From: Alistipes sp. Zagget8
GTDB taxonomy: Bacteria > Bacteroidota > Bacteroidia > Bacteroidales > Rikenellaceae
Length of the DNA: 64,000 bases
NCBI GenBank assembly: GCA_001941065.1
Contig: MSHJ01000011.1
Location: forward strand, 124,001-188,000
Reading direction: 5' to 3'
The notes beneath the pieces were generated by a model that was not told where the DNA came from, ran no database searches, and saw nothing but the letters and a program-made list of their open reading frames with translations. Below are positions 41,583-51,800 of the stretch, piece after piece (position 1 is the first letter of the stretch; each line of letters begins with the position of its first letter). The position numbers and the translations under genes were made by a program.

Positions 41583-43514
41583 ATGAGAAAGATTTTGAAA
41601 ATTTGGTTGTCCGCCGCGGCGTTGTTCGTCTGCGGCCTGGCTGTCGCCCAGCCGCCCGTGCTGATTCATTCGCACAACGATTATGCCCGGCGGGTGCCTT
41701 TCTATCAGGCTTACGCCCAGCAGGTCGCGTCGATAGAGGCCGATGTGTTCCTGCACGACGGGGTGCTGCTCGTGGGACACGATGTCGGGGACCTGTCGCC
41801 CGACATGACCTTCGAAGCGCTGTATGTGGAGCCTCTCGTGACGCTTTTCAAGCGCAACGGCGGCCGGGCCTGGAGGGATTCGGACCAGCATCTGCAGTTG
41901 ATGGTCGAACTCAAATCCGCGACCGATCCGACGCTGCGTGCCGTCGCCGAACTGCTGGGACGCTGGCCCGAGGTGTTCGATCCCGGGGTGAATCCCGAAG
42001 CCGTGCGCGTCACCGTGACGGGCCGGGTTCCTGCGCCTGCCGATTTCGGCAATTACCCGGCTTATATCCGTTTCGACGGGGCCTGGGACACGGAATACAC
42101 GCCCGAACAGTTGGAGCGCATCGCCCTGATAAGCGCCGATTTCCAACAATTCTCCCAATGGAACGGTAAAGGCTCCATCATCCCTGCGGAGCGTGAGAAG
42201 CTCGAACGGATTATCGACAAGGCCCATGCGTGGGACAAGCCCGTGCGGTTCTGGGGAGCTCCCGAGGGGGTGACGGTCTACTATACGTTCTACGACATGG
42301 GGATCGACTACATCAACACCGACCGTCCGGAGGTATGCGCCGAGTTTTTCAACGATTTCGGCAACAAGAATTTCCAGATCGGCGAGCGCCGTGCCGCCTC
42401 TTCGACCGTGACGGGCACGAAGCGGCTGGACAAGGCGACCCGGGATTTCAAGGGCTTCCAGAGCGATAAGCTCCAGCTTTCGAAAGGCATTGATGTCTAT
42501 ACCCCGACCTACCGGAATGACAGGGGCAAGGGAAAGGTGAAAAATGTGATTTTCCTGATTGGTGACGGCATGGGGCTGTCGCAGATCGTGGCCGCCGTGT
42601 TCGCCAACAAGAACCTGACGCTGATGGGGCTGAAAAGTATCGGCTTGCAGCAGAACAATGCGCTGGATGCCTTTACGACCGATTCGGCCGCCGGAGGCAG
42701 CGCCCTGGCCACGGGCGAGGCGCACGAAAACCGTCATATCTCCATGGGGGCCGACGGAACGGAATATCCCTCGCTGAGCGATTTCTTCCTCGACCGCGGC
42801 CGTGCCGCCGGCGTTGTGACGCTGGGCGACATTGCCGACGCCACGCCGACGGCATTCTTCGGCCATTCGGTCGAGCGCGACAATTCGGACGAGCTGACCG
42901 CGTGGCTGCTGAAAGGGCGTCTGGACCTGCTCTGTGGCAGCGGAATCCGCAAATTCACACACCGCGACGACGGCATCGACCTGGTGGGCGAACTCTCGAA
43001 ACAGTATAATTTCGTCCGTTCGGTGGACGAGCTCAACGCCGCGAAGGGCAAGGTGATCTGCATCGACGAGGAGATGGACGAAGCCGCCGACGAGAAGAAC
43101 CTCTCCCTGCTGGCCGACGCCACGCGCGGAGCCATTGCGAAACTGCAGGAGCGCAGCGACAAGGGCTTTTTCCTGATGGTCGAGGGCGCCAAAATCGACT
43201 ATGCGGGCCATTCGCGCTGCCTGCCCGGGTCGGTTCTCGAGATGCTGAGTTTCGACCTGGCGATTGCCGAGGCGCTGAAATTCGCCGATTCGAACGGCGA
43301 GACGCTGGTCGTCGTCACGGCGGACCACGAGACGGGCGGCCTGACGCTGGTCGACGGTGACGAGGCTACGGGACGGATCATGGGCGTTTACGTCTCCGAC
43401 GACCACACGCCGATCATGCTTCCCGTCTTTGCATACGGACCGGGTTCCGACCGTTTTTGCGGCACGTACCGCAATACGGAAATTCCACGCAGGATCAAAT
43501 CGCTTGTAAAATAG
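41583..43514 (+). CDS. fusion of a GDPD/PI-PLC-like phosphodiesterase and an alkaline phosphatase
   Basis: A 643-residue secreted protein (signal to about AVAQ) of two enzymes. Residues about 25-255 form a GDPD/PI-PLC-like domain, with HSHNDYARRVPFYQAY, IEADVFLHDGVLLVGHD and YINTDRPEVCAEFF. From about residue 320 an alkaline phosphatase domain follows: FLIGDGMGLSQ (metal Asp), TTDSAAGGSALATGEA (nucleophile Ser), GDIADATPTAFFGHS, MVEGAKIDYAGHSR and VVTADHETGGLTLVDG. A phosphodiesterase joined to a phosphomonoesterase could take a phosphodiester to free phosphate in one protein. In this mannosidase operon the target may be a phosphodiester-linked glycan. The ATG start is 12 bases after the previous stop. 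Confidence 0.9.
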   Translation: MRKILKIWLSAAALFVCGLAVAQPPVLIHSHNDYARRVPFYQAYAQQVASIEADVFLHDGVLLVGHDVGDLSPDMTFEALYVEPLVTLFKRNGGRAWRDSDQHLQLMVELKSATDPTLRAVAELLGRWPEVFDPGVNPEAVRVTVTGRVPAPADFGNYPAYIRFDGAWDTEYTPEQLERIALISADFQQFSQWNGKGSIIPAEREKLERIIDKAHAWDKPVRFWGAPEGVTVYYTFYDMGIDYINTDRPEVCAEFFNDFGNKNFQIGERRAASSTVTGTKRLDKATRDFKGFQSDKLQLSKGIDVYTPTYRNDRGKGKVKNVIFLIGDGMGLSQIVAAVFANKNLTLMGLKSIGLQQNNALDAFTTDSAAGGSALATGEAHENRHISMGADGTEYPSLSDFFLDRGRAAGVVTLGDIADATPTAFFGHSVERDNSDELTAWLLKGRLDLLCGSGIRKFTHRDDGIDLVGELSKQYNFVRSVDELNAAKGKVICIDEEMDEAADEKNLSLLADATRGAIAKLQERSDKGFFLMVEGAKIDYAGHSRCLPGSVLEMLSFDLAIAEALKFADSNGETLVVVTADHETGGLTLVDGDEATGRIMGVYVSDDHTPIMLPVFAYGPGSDRFCGTYRNTEIPRRIKSLVK

Positions 43515-43520
43515 GGTGGT

Positions 43521-45134
43521 ATGAAAATCGGAAGACATATTGCAGCCTTTCTGCTCGCCGCCGCCGTTCCGGCCGTGGCCGGAGCGCAGGACCTGCGTTC
43601 GGGTCCTTACGAACTGCCCTATAAGAATACCTATGTGAAAGAGGTGTTCGTGGCCGAGAACGATTTCCGGACGATGAAACCCGAGACGATACGGCCCCGT
43701 TCGTTCGCCGAGGCGCGGAAGATTCTGCCTGCACCGTTCTGGGAGGGCCATGACCGGGAGATCGAAATGTATTGGCATGCCTGGCAGATCGCCGTGGGCA
43801 ACATCCGCCAGCCCCAGGAGGGCTCGGGGTTCGTCTCTCCCTACCTCGACATCGCCTACAACGGCAATATTTTCATGTGGGACGCTTCGTTCATGATGAT
43901 GTTCGCCCGTTACGGTTACCGTTTCTTTCCCTTCCAGCGGACGCTCGACAACTTTTATTCGCACCAGCATCCCGACGGCTTTATCTGCCGGGAGATACGC
44001 GCCGACGGTTCCGACTGTTTCGAGCGCTACGACCCCACCTCGACCGGGCCGAACCTGCTTCCGTGGACCGAGCTGATGTACTACCGGCAGTTCGGGGACA
44101 TCGACCGCCTGCACAAGATTTTCCCGGCCCTGTGCGCCTATGCCAAATGGTGGAAGCTCAACCGGACGTGGCCCAACGGGACCTATTGGTCGAGCGGCTG
44201 GGGCACGGGCATGGACAACACGCCCCGCGTCCCGGAGGGTTACAACCAGATTTTCTCCAACGGCCACATGGAGTGGCTCGATGCCAACCTGCAGCAGATG
44301 CTCGTCAATGAATCGCTGCTCCAGATCGGGTTTTACATCGAGCGCTGGCAGGAGATCGAAGAGGTCGAGGACGAAAACCGTTTCCTCAAAAAGCATATCA
44401 ACGACTTTATGTGGAACGATGCGGAAGGCTTCCTCTTCGACCGTTACGCCGACGGGTCGCTGGGTACGGCCAAGGGCATTTACGCCTATTGGGCGTTGCA
44501 GACCGACGTGCTCGACAAGGAGCGTCTGGACCGTTTCGTGGCTCACCTGAGCGACTCGACGGAGTTCGACCGCCCGCACCGCGTGCCGTCGCTCTCGGCC
44601 GACCACCGTAAATACAATGCCTTGGGCCGTTATTGGCAGGGCGGCGTCTGGCCCGGGGCCAACTATATGGTGATCGACGGTCTCTGGCGCAAGGGCTACC
44701 GCGCCGAGGCGCAGCAGATTGCCGAGAACCACTACGCCGCGGTCTTCGAGGTGTGGAAGAACACGGGGACTTTTTGGGAGTATTACGCTCCGGAGAAGCT
44801 CGAACCCGGATTTATGGCCCGTAAGGATTTCGTCGGCTGGACCGGCCTGCCGCCCATCGCCGTCTTCATCGAGTATGTGCTCGGCATCAAGTCCGACTAT
44901 GCGGAGCGGCGGATCGAGTGGAATGTCACCCGAACCGAAGCGCACGGCATCGAACGTTATCCGTTCGGTCCCGACGGCGTCGTGGACCTGAAGGTCCGCG
45001 CCCGCGGATCGGCTGACGAGACGCCTGCGGTGAGCGTTGCGACCTCTGTCCCGTTCGAATTGGTGGTGACGTGGGGCGACGGTCGCAGCAGCACCGTGCA
45101 CGTGGAAAAGAGCGGCAGCGTGAAGTTGAATTAA
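43521..45134 (+). CDS. secreted (alpha/alpha)6-barrel glycoside hydrolase, GH63/GH37-like
   Basis: The signal peptide MKIGRHIAAFLLAAAVPAVA is followed by a 515-residue catalytic part of the MGH1/trehalase-like fold: NGNIFMWDASFMMMFARYGY, REIRADGSDCFERYDPTSTG, GWGTGMDNTPR (a likely acid residue region), YWQGGVWPGANYMVIDGL, and TFWEYYAPEKLEPG followed by FVGWTGLPPIAVFIEYVLG. These resemble GH63 processing glucosidase and GH37 trehalase end regions. In a mannose-glycan locus a GH63-type enzyme could remove terminal alpha-glucose or alpha-mannose caps. Exact family and specificity are not decided from sequence alone. Confidence 0.8.
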   Translation: MKIGRHIAAFLLAAAVPAVAGAQDLRSGPYELPYKNTYVKEVFVAENDFRTMKPETIRPRSFAEARKILPAPFWEGHDREIEMYWHAWQIAVGNIRQPQEGSGFVSPYLDIAYNGNIFMWDASFMMMFARYGYRFFPFQRTLDNFYSHQHPDGFICREIRADGSDCFERYDPTSTGPNLLPWTELMYYRQFGDIDRLHKIFPALCAYAKWWKLNRTWPNGTYWSSGWGTGMDNTPRVPEGYNQIFSNGHMEWLDANLQQMLVNESLLQIGFYIERWQEIEEVEDENRFLKKHINDFMWNDAEGFLFDRYADGSLGTAKGIYAYWALQTDVLDKERLDRFVAHLSDSTEFDRPHRVPSLSADHRKYNALGRYWQGGVWPGANYMVIDGLWRKGYRAEAQQIAENHYAAVFEVWKNTGTFWEYYAPEKLEPGFMARKDFVGWTGLPPIAVFIEYVLGIKSDYAERRIEWNVTRTEAHGIERYPFGPDGVVDLKVRARGSADETPAVSVATSVPFELVVTWGDGRSSTVHVEKSGSVKLN

Positions 45135-45149
45135 AGCACTTTTTGTGAA

Positions 45150-46166
45150 ATGAACAAGTGGATTTTGTCGGCCTGCGCCTTCTTCGTATGGGGGACGGCC
45201 TCCGTTCGGGCGCAGCAGCCTGTGCTGCGTTTCGGCAGCGATAAGACCTTTAAAATAGCGCAGTTTACGGATATGCACCTCGACCCCTCCAAGCCCCGGC
45301 GGCTTGCCGAGGCCGAGAAGACCTTTGCCCGGCTGGACCGCATGCTGGCTTCGGAGCGGCCCGACTTGGTCGTCTTCACGGGCGATGTGGTGACCGGAGC
45401 CCCGGCCGAGCCTATGTGGCGTCGCCTGCTCGATACGATGACCGTGCGCAGGGTGCCTTTCTGCGTGGTGCTGGGCAACCACGATTCCGAGCAGGACATC
45501 AGCCGGCAGCAGATCGGCCGGATCGTGACCTCGTATCCCGGAAGCCTGAATACGCTCGATGCAGCCGGGGAGTTGGCGGACCGGGAGCTGGAGATACTCG
45601 GCAGCGGTTCGCAGCGGGCCGCATTGCTGCTGTACTGCCTCGATTCGCACTCCGAATCGACCCTGGAGGGGATCGACGGCTACGATTGGTTCCGGCCGGA
45701 GCAGGTCGAATGGCTGCGCGGCCGCTGCACGGCCCGGCGGACCGCCAACGGCGGCCGTGCGGTGCCTTCGCTGGCGTTTTTCCACATCGTGCTGCCGGAA
45801 TATCTCGCGGCGTGGCGCAATCCTTCGAACAGCCATATCGGACGGGCTGCCGAGGACGAGTGCCCGGGCGAACTGAATACGGGGATGTTCGCGGCCATGG
45901 TCGAGATGGGCAGCGTGATGGGAACATTCGTAGGCCACGATCACGACATCGATTACCTGGTGGCCGACAAGGGCATTTGTCTCGGTTACGGTCGTTTTTC
46001 GGGCGACAATACGACTTACAACAACCTGCGTCCGGGTGTGCGGCTGCTGCTGCTGACCGAAGGAGAGCGGGGATTCGAGACCTGGATTCGCGAAGACGAC
46101 GGCCGTATGGTCGACCATGCCCGTTTCGCAGGGGGTAAAATCACGGAAATAGCGGTAGAGCGATGA
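45150..46166 (+). CDS. secreted calcineurin-like metallophosphoesterase
   Basis: The signal peptide MNKWILSACAFFVWGTASVR (to AQQ) leads a 338-residue protein with all calcineurin-fold metal motifs: FTDMHLDPS (DxH), VVFTGDVVTG (GD), VLGNHDSEQ (GNHD), a later FFHIVLPEY histidine, and FVGHDHDIDYL (GHxH). Close Bacteroidetes relatives are purple-acid-phosphatase-like proteins in polysaccharide utilisation loci. It is the third phosphoesterase in this operon. The stop overlaps the ROK kinase start (ATGA). Substrate unknown. Confidence 0.9.
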   Translation: MNKWILSACAFFVWGTASVRAQQPVLRFGSDKTFKIAQFTDMHLDPSKPRRLAEAEKTFARLDRMLASERPDLVVFTGDVVTGAPAEPMWRRLLDTMTVRRVPFCVVLGNHDSEQDISRQQIGRIVTSYPGSLNTLDAAGELADRELEILGSGSQRAALLLYCLDSHSESTLEGIDGYDWFRPEQVEWLRGRCTARRTANGGRAVPSLAFFHIVLPEYLAAWRNPSNSHIGRAAEDECPGELNTGMFAAMVEMGSVMGTFVGHDHDIDYLVADKGICLGYGRFSGDNTTYNNLRPGVRLLLLTEGERGFETWIREDDGRMVDHARFAGGKITEIAVER

Positions 46167-46984
46167 GAATCGGGGTGGATTTGGGCGGTACGAACGTGCG
46201 CGTCGGGCTGGTGGCCGGCGGCCGGATCGAGCGGATGCTTTCCGAGCCTTGCCGGGCGGATCGTCCCGAGGGGGAGGTTCTGGACCATATCGCGTCGCTC
46301 ATCGACAGGCTCATCACGCCCGGCGTCGAGTGTATCGGCATCGGTGTCCCTTCGGTGGTGGATGCGGACCGGGGAATCGTCTACGACGTGGTCGGCATTC
46401 CCTCCTGGCGGGAGGTGCATCTCAAGGAGCGCTTCGAGAAGCGGTTCGGCGTGCCCGTTTCGGTCAACAACGACTGCAACTGCTTTGCGCTGGGCGTCTG
46501 CCGCTTCGGCGAGGCGCACGGATACCGCGATGTGGTTTGCATCGCGCTCGGCACGGGCGTGGGGGCTGGCGTCGTGATCGGCGGGAAACTCTACTGCGGT
46601 CACAATACGGGTGCCGGGGAGATCGGGGGCATTCCCTACCTGGACCGCGATTACGAATACTATTGCAGCAGCCGCTTCTTCGTCGGCCGCGGCACATCGG
46701 GCAAGGAGGCTTATGAGCGGGCCTTGGCCGGCGACTCCCGGGCGTTGGAGCTGTGGCAGGAGTTCGGGACGCATATCGGACGGCTGGTCATGCTGGCGCT
46801 CTATGCTTACGATCCGCAGGCCATCGTCTTCGGAGGGAGCATATCGCATGCGTTCGGGTTTTTCCGCGACGCCATGTACGAGCAGCTCAAACAGTTCCCC
46901 TACGCGAAGACCGTCGAAGGATTGCATATCTGCGGCTCGGACATTGAATATGTCGGATTGTTAGGGGCTTCGGCCTGTGAATAG
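46163..46984 (+). CDS. ROK-family sugar kinase, zinc-motif-less form
   Basis: A cytoplasmic 273-residue protein with the ROK ATP-binding start RIGVDLGGTNVRVGLVAGG, the catalytic region PVSVNNDCNCFALG, and ALGTGVGAGVVIGGKLYCG followed by GAGEIGG. The usual ROK zinc-binding CxCGxxGCxE motif after GEIG is missing; the sequence there is IPYLDRDYEYYCSSRFF, as in a Bacteroidetes subgroup. It would phosphorylate the sugar released by the locus, plausibly mannose, GlcNAc or glucosamine. It is translationally coupled to the phosphoesterase gene upstream and lies seven bases from the GH20 ATG. Confidence 0.88.
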   Translation: MRIGVDLGGTNVRVGLVAGGRIERMLSEPCRADRPEGEVLDHIASLIDRLITPGVECIGIGVPSVVDADRGIVYDVVGIPSWREVHLKERFEKRFGVPVSVNNDCNCFALGVCRFGEAHGYRDVVCIALGTGVGAGVVIGGKLYCGHNTGAGEIGGIPYLDRDYEYYCSSRFFVGRGTSGKEAYERALAGDSRALELWQEFGTHIGRLVMLALYAYDPQAIVFGGSISHAFGFFRDAMYEQLKQFPYAKTVEGLHICGSDIEYVGLLGASACE

Positions 46985-46991
46985 AAACTAT

Positions 46992-48644
46992 ATGGGAAAA
47001 TTACGTATACTACTTGTTTTAGGGGTGTTGTGCTGCGGGTGCGGCCGTGTGGTTCCGGCTGACGGCCCGGTTTCCGTGGTGCCTGCGCCGGTGAGCGTGA
47101 CGCCCGCCGAAGGCGTTTTCCGGCTGTCGGCATCGACCCGCGTGATTGTCCGGTCGGCGGACGGGCGGATGTCCTTCGTGACCGATGCCTTGAACGGACT
47201 GCTGGGCCCGGTCTTCGGAAAGGGGCTGGTGTGTCTCCCTTCGGCCCCTGTGCAGGACGGGGCGGTGAATTTCATCGAGACCGATTCGATTCCTTCGGAC
47301 GGCTATTCCCTGACAATAACGGCCGATCGGGTCGAGGTGCGGTCCGGGGGGCCCGAAGGGGCTTTTTATGCCGTGCAGACCCTGCGCCAGCTGATGCCGG
47401 CGGCGGCATTCGGGACGGACCGAGTGAAAGCTGTCGAGCTGCCGGCCGTGGTCATTGCGGACCGGCCGGGGATGGGCTACCGCGGGATGATGCTCGACGT
47501 TGCGCGGCATTTCTTTACGGTGGAGGAGGTGAAGCGCACGTTGGACCTGCTCGCCATGCACAAGATGAATGTTTTCCATTGGCATCTGACCGATGACCAG
47601 GGTTGGCGGATCGAGATTGCGAAATACCCCGAGCTTACACGTATCGGTTCGGTGCGTTCCCGCACGCTGATCGGCAAGGACCCGGGCGGCGAGTACGACG
47701 AGACCTGCCGTTACGACGAGACGCCGCACGGAGGGTTCTACATGCAGGCCGAGATTCGCGACGTGGTCGAATACGCCGCCCGCCGTTTCATCACGGTCAT
47801 TCCCGAGATTGAGTTTCCCGGACATGCCGTGGCTGCGCTGGCTTCCTATCCGTGGCTGGGCTGCACGGGGGAGCAGTATGAGGTGCGCCAGACGTGGGAC
47901 ATCGACGACCGTGTTTTCTGCGTCGGACGCGATTCGACGTTCCGTTTCATCGAAGACGTGCTGGAGGAGGTCGTCGCTCTGTTCCCCTCCACCTATATAC
48001 ATATAGGAGGCGACGAATGCCCGACTAAGATGTGGGAGCGGTGTCCCCGGTGCCGGGCTCGGATGCATGCCGAGGGGCTGACCCGCCCGCGTCAGCTGCA
48101 GGGGTATGCCACCACGCGCATCGAGCGTTTCCTCAATGCCCACGGGCGCAAGTTGATCGGCTGGGACGAGATTCTCGACGGCGGCGTCTCCCGGACGGCA
48201 GTCGTCATGTCCTGGCGCGGCACCGAGGGAGGTATCCGTGCGGCGCGTCAGGGGAACGAGGTCGTCATGGCGCCCACGACCCATTGCTATTTCGACTATT
48301 ACCAGACGGCCGACACCGCCGGAGAGCCGTTGGCATGGGGCGGTTACCTGCCTCTTGCCAAGGTCTATGCGTTGAATCCCTATGAAGGGCTCGATTCCGT
48401 GCAGCGGGCGTCGGTCCTCGGGGTGCAGGCGAATCTGTGGACCGAGTATATCCCCGATTTCGCGCAGGCGCAGTATATGCTGCTGCCGCGTCTGGGTGCG
48501 CTCGCCGAGGTGGGCTGGTCGCCCGACCGGAAGGACTATGCGGAATTTCTGCCGCGGCTGAAGCGCCTGACGCGGTTCTACGACGCCTGCGGGATGTTTA
48601 CGCGCCGCATCCGTTCGCGGATTAGGCTGTCGGAGTCCGTGTGA
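46992..48644 (+). CDS. GH20 beta-N-acetylhexosaminidase lipoprotein
   Basis: The ATG at 46992 gives a lipoprotein-like signal (MGKLRILLVLGVLCCGCGRV); a GTG at 46977 in frame would overlap the ROK gene and is less likely. The GH20b domain (VSVVPAPVSVTPAEGVFRLS) is followed by the catalytic barrel with GMMLDVARHFFTVEEVKRTL, HWHLTDDQGWRIEI, and the catalytic Asp-Glu pair in YIHIGGDECPTKMWE, plus KLIGWDEILDGG and QANLWTEYIP. It removes terminal beta-linked GlcNAc or GalNAc by substrate-assisted catalysis. Its presence beside GH92 and GH125 fits complex or core N-glycan use. Last gene of the operon; a strong terminator follows. Confidence 0.95.
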   Translation: MGKLRILLVLGVLCCGCGRVVPADGPVSVVPAPVSVTPAEGVFRLSASTRVIVRSADGRMSFVTDALNGLLGPVFGKGLVCLPSAPVQDGAVNFIETDSIPSDGYSLTITADRVEVRSGGPEGAFYAVQTLRQLMPAAAFGTDRVKAVELPAVVIADRPGMGYRGMMLDVARHFFTVEEVKRTLDLLAMHKMNVFHWHLTDDQGWRIEIAKYPELTRIGSVRSRTLIGKDPGGEYDETCRYDETPHGGFYMQAEIRDVVEYAARRFITVIPEIEFPGHAVAALASYPWLGCTGEQYEVRQTWDIDDRVFCVGRDSTFRFIEDVLEEVVALFPSTYIHIGGDECPTKMWERCPRCRARMHAEGLTRPRQLQGYATTRIERFLNAHGRKLIGWDEILDGGVSRTAVVMSWRGTEGGIRAARQGNEVVMAPTTHCYFDYYQTADTAGEPLAWGGYLPLAKVYALNPYEGLDSVQRASVLGVQANLWTEYIPDFAQAQYMLLPRLGALAEVGWSPDRKDYAEFLPRLKRLTRFYDACGMFTRRIRSRIRLSESV

Positions 48645-48645
48645 A

Positions 48646-48680
48646 AACCGGGGAGGATGAAAAATCCTCCCCGGTTTTTT
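48646..48680 (+). terminator. intrinsic terminator of the GH92-GH20 operon
   Basis: AACCGGGGAGGAT (48646-48658) pairs perfectly with ATCCTCCCCGGTT (48664-48676), with a five-base loop and a following T run. It separates the enzyme operon from the SusC/SusD unit. Confidence 0.93.
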
Positions 48681-48750
48681 GTCCTTTTAATTGTGCGGAA
48701 TGTGAGGACTTAAATACGTAAAATTCGCCCGCTCTGACTGTTAAGATGGA

Positions 48751-48758
48751 TAAATTTG
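48751..48758 (+). promoter_or_regulatory. possible -7 box of the SusC operon
   Basis: TAAATTTG fits TAnnTTTG and would give a leader of about 115 bases, longer than most here. The 235-base gap is AT-rich near 48800-48870 (TAATTATTAAATAG and similar), unlike the neighbouring genes; nothing else was recognised. Confidence 0.45.
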
Positions 48759-48879
48759 AACATTGAAAAAGACCGAATATTACAAAAGCGTTACGGGGTC
48801 GGGTAATTATTAAATAGTTTAATAAATTATCCTCCGTCGCTGCTTACAACCAGATATCTTAATTATTAACCTTAACCTT

Positions 48880-51800
48880 ATGGAAATGAATTTGACTTTT
48901 ACGGGGAAGAGACGGAGGATCGTCTGTTTTCTTCTGATGAGCCTGCTAAGCTGCATGCTCATTCTTCCGGCCCAGGCTCAGGACCGAGTCACGGTGACAG
49001 GCCGTCTGACCGACACCGGTCAGAATCCGCTTATCGGCGCTTCGGTCATCGAGCGGGGAACGACCAACGGGGTCACGACCGATGTGAACGGCCGCTACCA
49101 GATTGCCGTCGCGAAGAATGCCACGCTGGATTTCTCGTTCGTCGGCTACAAAACGCAGAGCGTTTCGGTGGTGAACCGCACGCAGATCGATGTTACGCTG
49201 GAAGAAGATGCCATGATGATCGGAGAGGTCGTCGCCATCGGTTACGGCTCCCAGCGTAAGGAGGACCTTTCGATGGCCGTTACGACGGTCAAGGTGGACG
49301 AGGCTGCACGCAGCCGTGCCGCAGACCTCGGAACCCTGCTCCAGGGCCGCATGCCGGGTGTGACGATCCTGCAGTCGGGCGGTGACCCGATGCGCAAGGC
49401 GTCGTTCTCCATCCGCGGACGCGGTTCGAAAGGCGAAGACGACGATCCGACTTCGGGCGACGGCGTGCTGATCGTCGTGGACGGTGTTCCCAATGCCCCT
49501 TACTCGGTTGAGGATGTCGAGACGGTGACGGTCCTGAAGGATGCGGCATCGGCTGCCATTTACGGTGCATCGGTCGGATCGAGCGGTGTCATTCTGATCA
49601 CCACCCGGAAAGCCGAAGCGGGCAAGATGCGCGTGAACGTGAATGCTTCGATCGGTGTCCAGAAAGCGATGAATCTGCCGAATATGCTCAACGCCCAGCA
49701 ATACTGCGACGTATGGGCCAAGGCCGTCAGCAACTCGGTGAACGGATCGCTGCCCAACCTGGCCAATCCGGAGGTGTATGCCGGTGCGAACGTAACCCGT
49801 ACCGATTGGCTCGACGAGATTTTCCGGACGGCCATGACGCAGCACTACGGCATTTCGCTCAGCGGCGGAACGGAGAAGATTTCGTCGATTCTTTCGGTGA
49901 CTTACGACAAGAAGGAGGGTACGATCATGAATACCTGGAGCGAATCGTTGGGAGCCAAACTCTATACGGACCTCCGGCCGACCAAATGGCTGAAGGTTTC
50001 GGAGCATATTTCGTTCGAATACCTGGACGGGCAGGGCAAAGTCAACCGTTCCCATACCGGACCTATCCTGGGTGCCATGTGGTTTCCCTCGTCGGCTTCG
50101 GTTTATGACCGCGATGCCGACGGCAATATTATCTACGACGATAACGGCAAGCCCAAATACGGCGGTATCGCGTCGTCTGCCGATATGGCGGCCGGTGTCG
50201 TCGGTCCCAATGTCGTGAATCCGGTCGCCCAGCTCGAGACGATGCACAGCCGCTCTCCGGAGATGCGGTTCTTCTCGACGACCTCGTTCGAGGTGAAACC
50301 GGTCCGGGGACTTACCCTCAAATCGGATTTCACGGCCGATCTCGACGTGCTCGAAACGGATGCGTTCCAGCCGGTTATCGACGTTCCGGGCGGTTCCACC
50401 ACGACACTCCGCGAGCAGGAGCATACCCGCACGTTCCACTATCTGTGGGAGACGACGGCCACCTATGCCGAGGTATTCGGCAAGCACCACATCTCGGCGA
50501 TGGCGGGCTTTACGACCGACTATAAGAAACTGCGCCTGTATGATTTCCGGACGCAGAATTATCCCAGCGACACGTGGGACAAATACCAGAACCTCTGGCA
50601 GAACGGATCGTGGTACCGGGACCCGACGGAGAATTATTTCGAGTATGCCATGGTCTCGTTCCTCGCCCGTCTGGGCTATTCGTTCGACGACCGTTATTTC
50701 CTGACGGCCAGCATTCGCCGCGACGCCTCGTCGAAGCTGCCTTCCTCGAAGAACTACGACTGGTTCCCGGCTGTTTCCGGCGCCTGGAAACTCTCCTCGG
50801 AGAAGTTCTTCGCCAATTCGTCGCTCGCCAAGGTCTTCGACCTGGTCAAGATCCGTGCCGGCTGGGGTATGGTGGGTAACGTGGACCTCTACCCGAACAC
50901 CTCTTCGGTCGACGTGCCGCTGTCCATCTATCCGGACGGTTCGCTCATCGGCGGCAATACCGTCTACGGAAGCTATTACGACACCATCGCCAACCCCGGC
51001 GCCACGTGGGAGACGACCGTGCAGACCAGCGCCGGTATCGACCTGACGCTGCTGAAGAACACGCTGGACATCTCCGTCGATTATTACAACAAGGAGACGC
51101 GCGACCTGGTGGACTACCTGCCTACGCCTCCGCAGATGGGTGTCACCACCTCGCCGATGGGTAACATGGGCCGTGTGACCAACAAAGGCTGGGAATTTTC
51201 GGTGGCCTATCATAATACGGCGGCGCAGGGCAAGCTCAATTACAATGTCTGGGGCAGCTTCTCGACCAACAAGAGCAATGTGGAAGAGTACGGCTCGCAG
51301 CCGCTCGTAAGGCATGACAATCCCAACATCAACAGCACGGCGATCCTCTATTCGGGAGTCGGACATCCCTGGTACTCCTATTATATTTATCGTACCGACG
51401 GTATTTTCCGTTCGCAGGAGGAGATCGACCGCTATGTCAGCAAGAATGCCGAGACGGGCGAGGTCATGCAGGTGCAGCCCAACGCCAAGGTGGGCGACCT
51501 GAAATTCATCGACACGAACGGCGACGGTGTCATTACGGATGCCGATAAGGTGCTGACGGGCTGCTACACGCCTAAGCAGACCTTCTCGTTCGGGGCTTCG
51601 CTGGATTGGAAAGGTTTCGATTTCAGCTTCATGTTCCAGGGCGTTGCCGGCAACTACATCTACAACGGCACCAAGCAGATGGGTATGAACGGTCATGGAA
51701 GCGATTACGGCAACCTGATCGAAGACGTTTTCAATACGTGGGATTTCAATCCTTCGGGCAGCAAATATCCGCGTCTGGGTCTTGCCGAGGACAACAACGG

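Noticed and set aside
40566..46118. Open frame of 1850 codons on the minus strand across the mannosidase operon
   Set aside because: It is antisense to five well-supported genes and its translation is low-complexity Arg/His/Pro-rich text, typical of a shadow of GC-biased codons; no promoter or homology.
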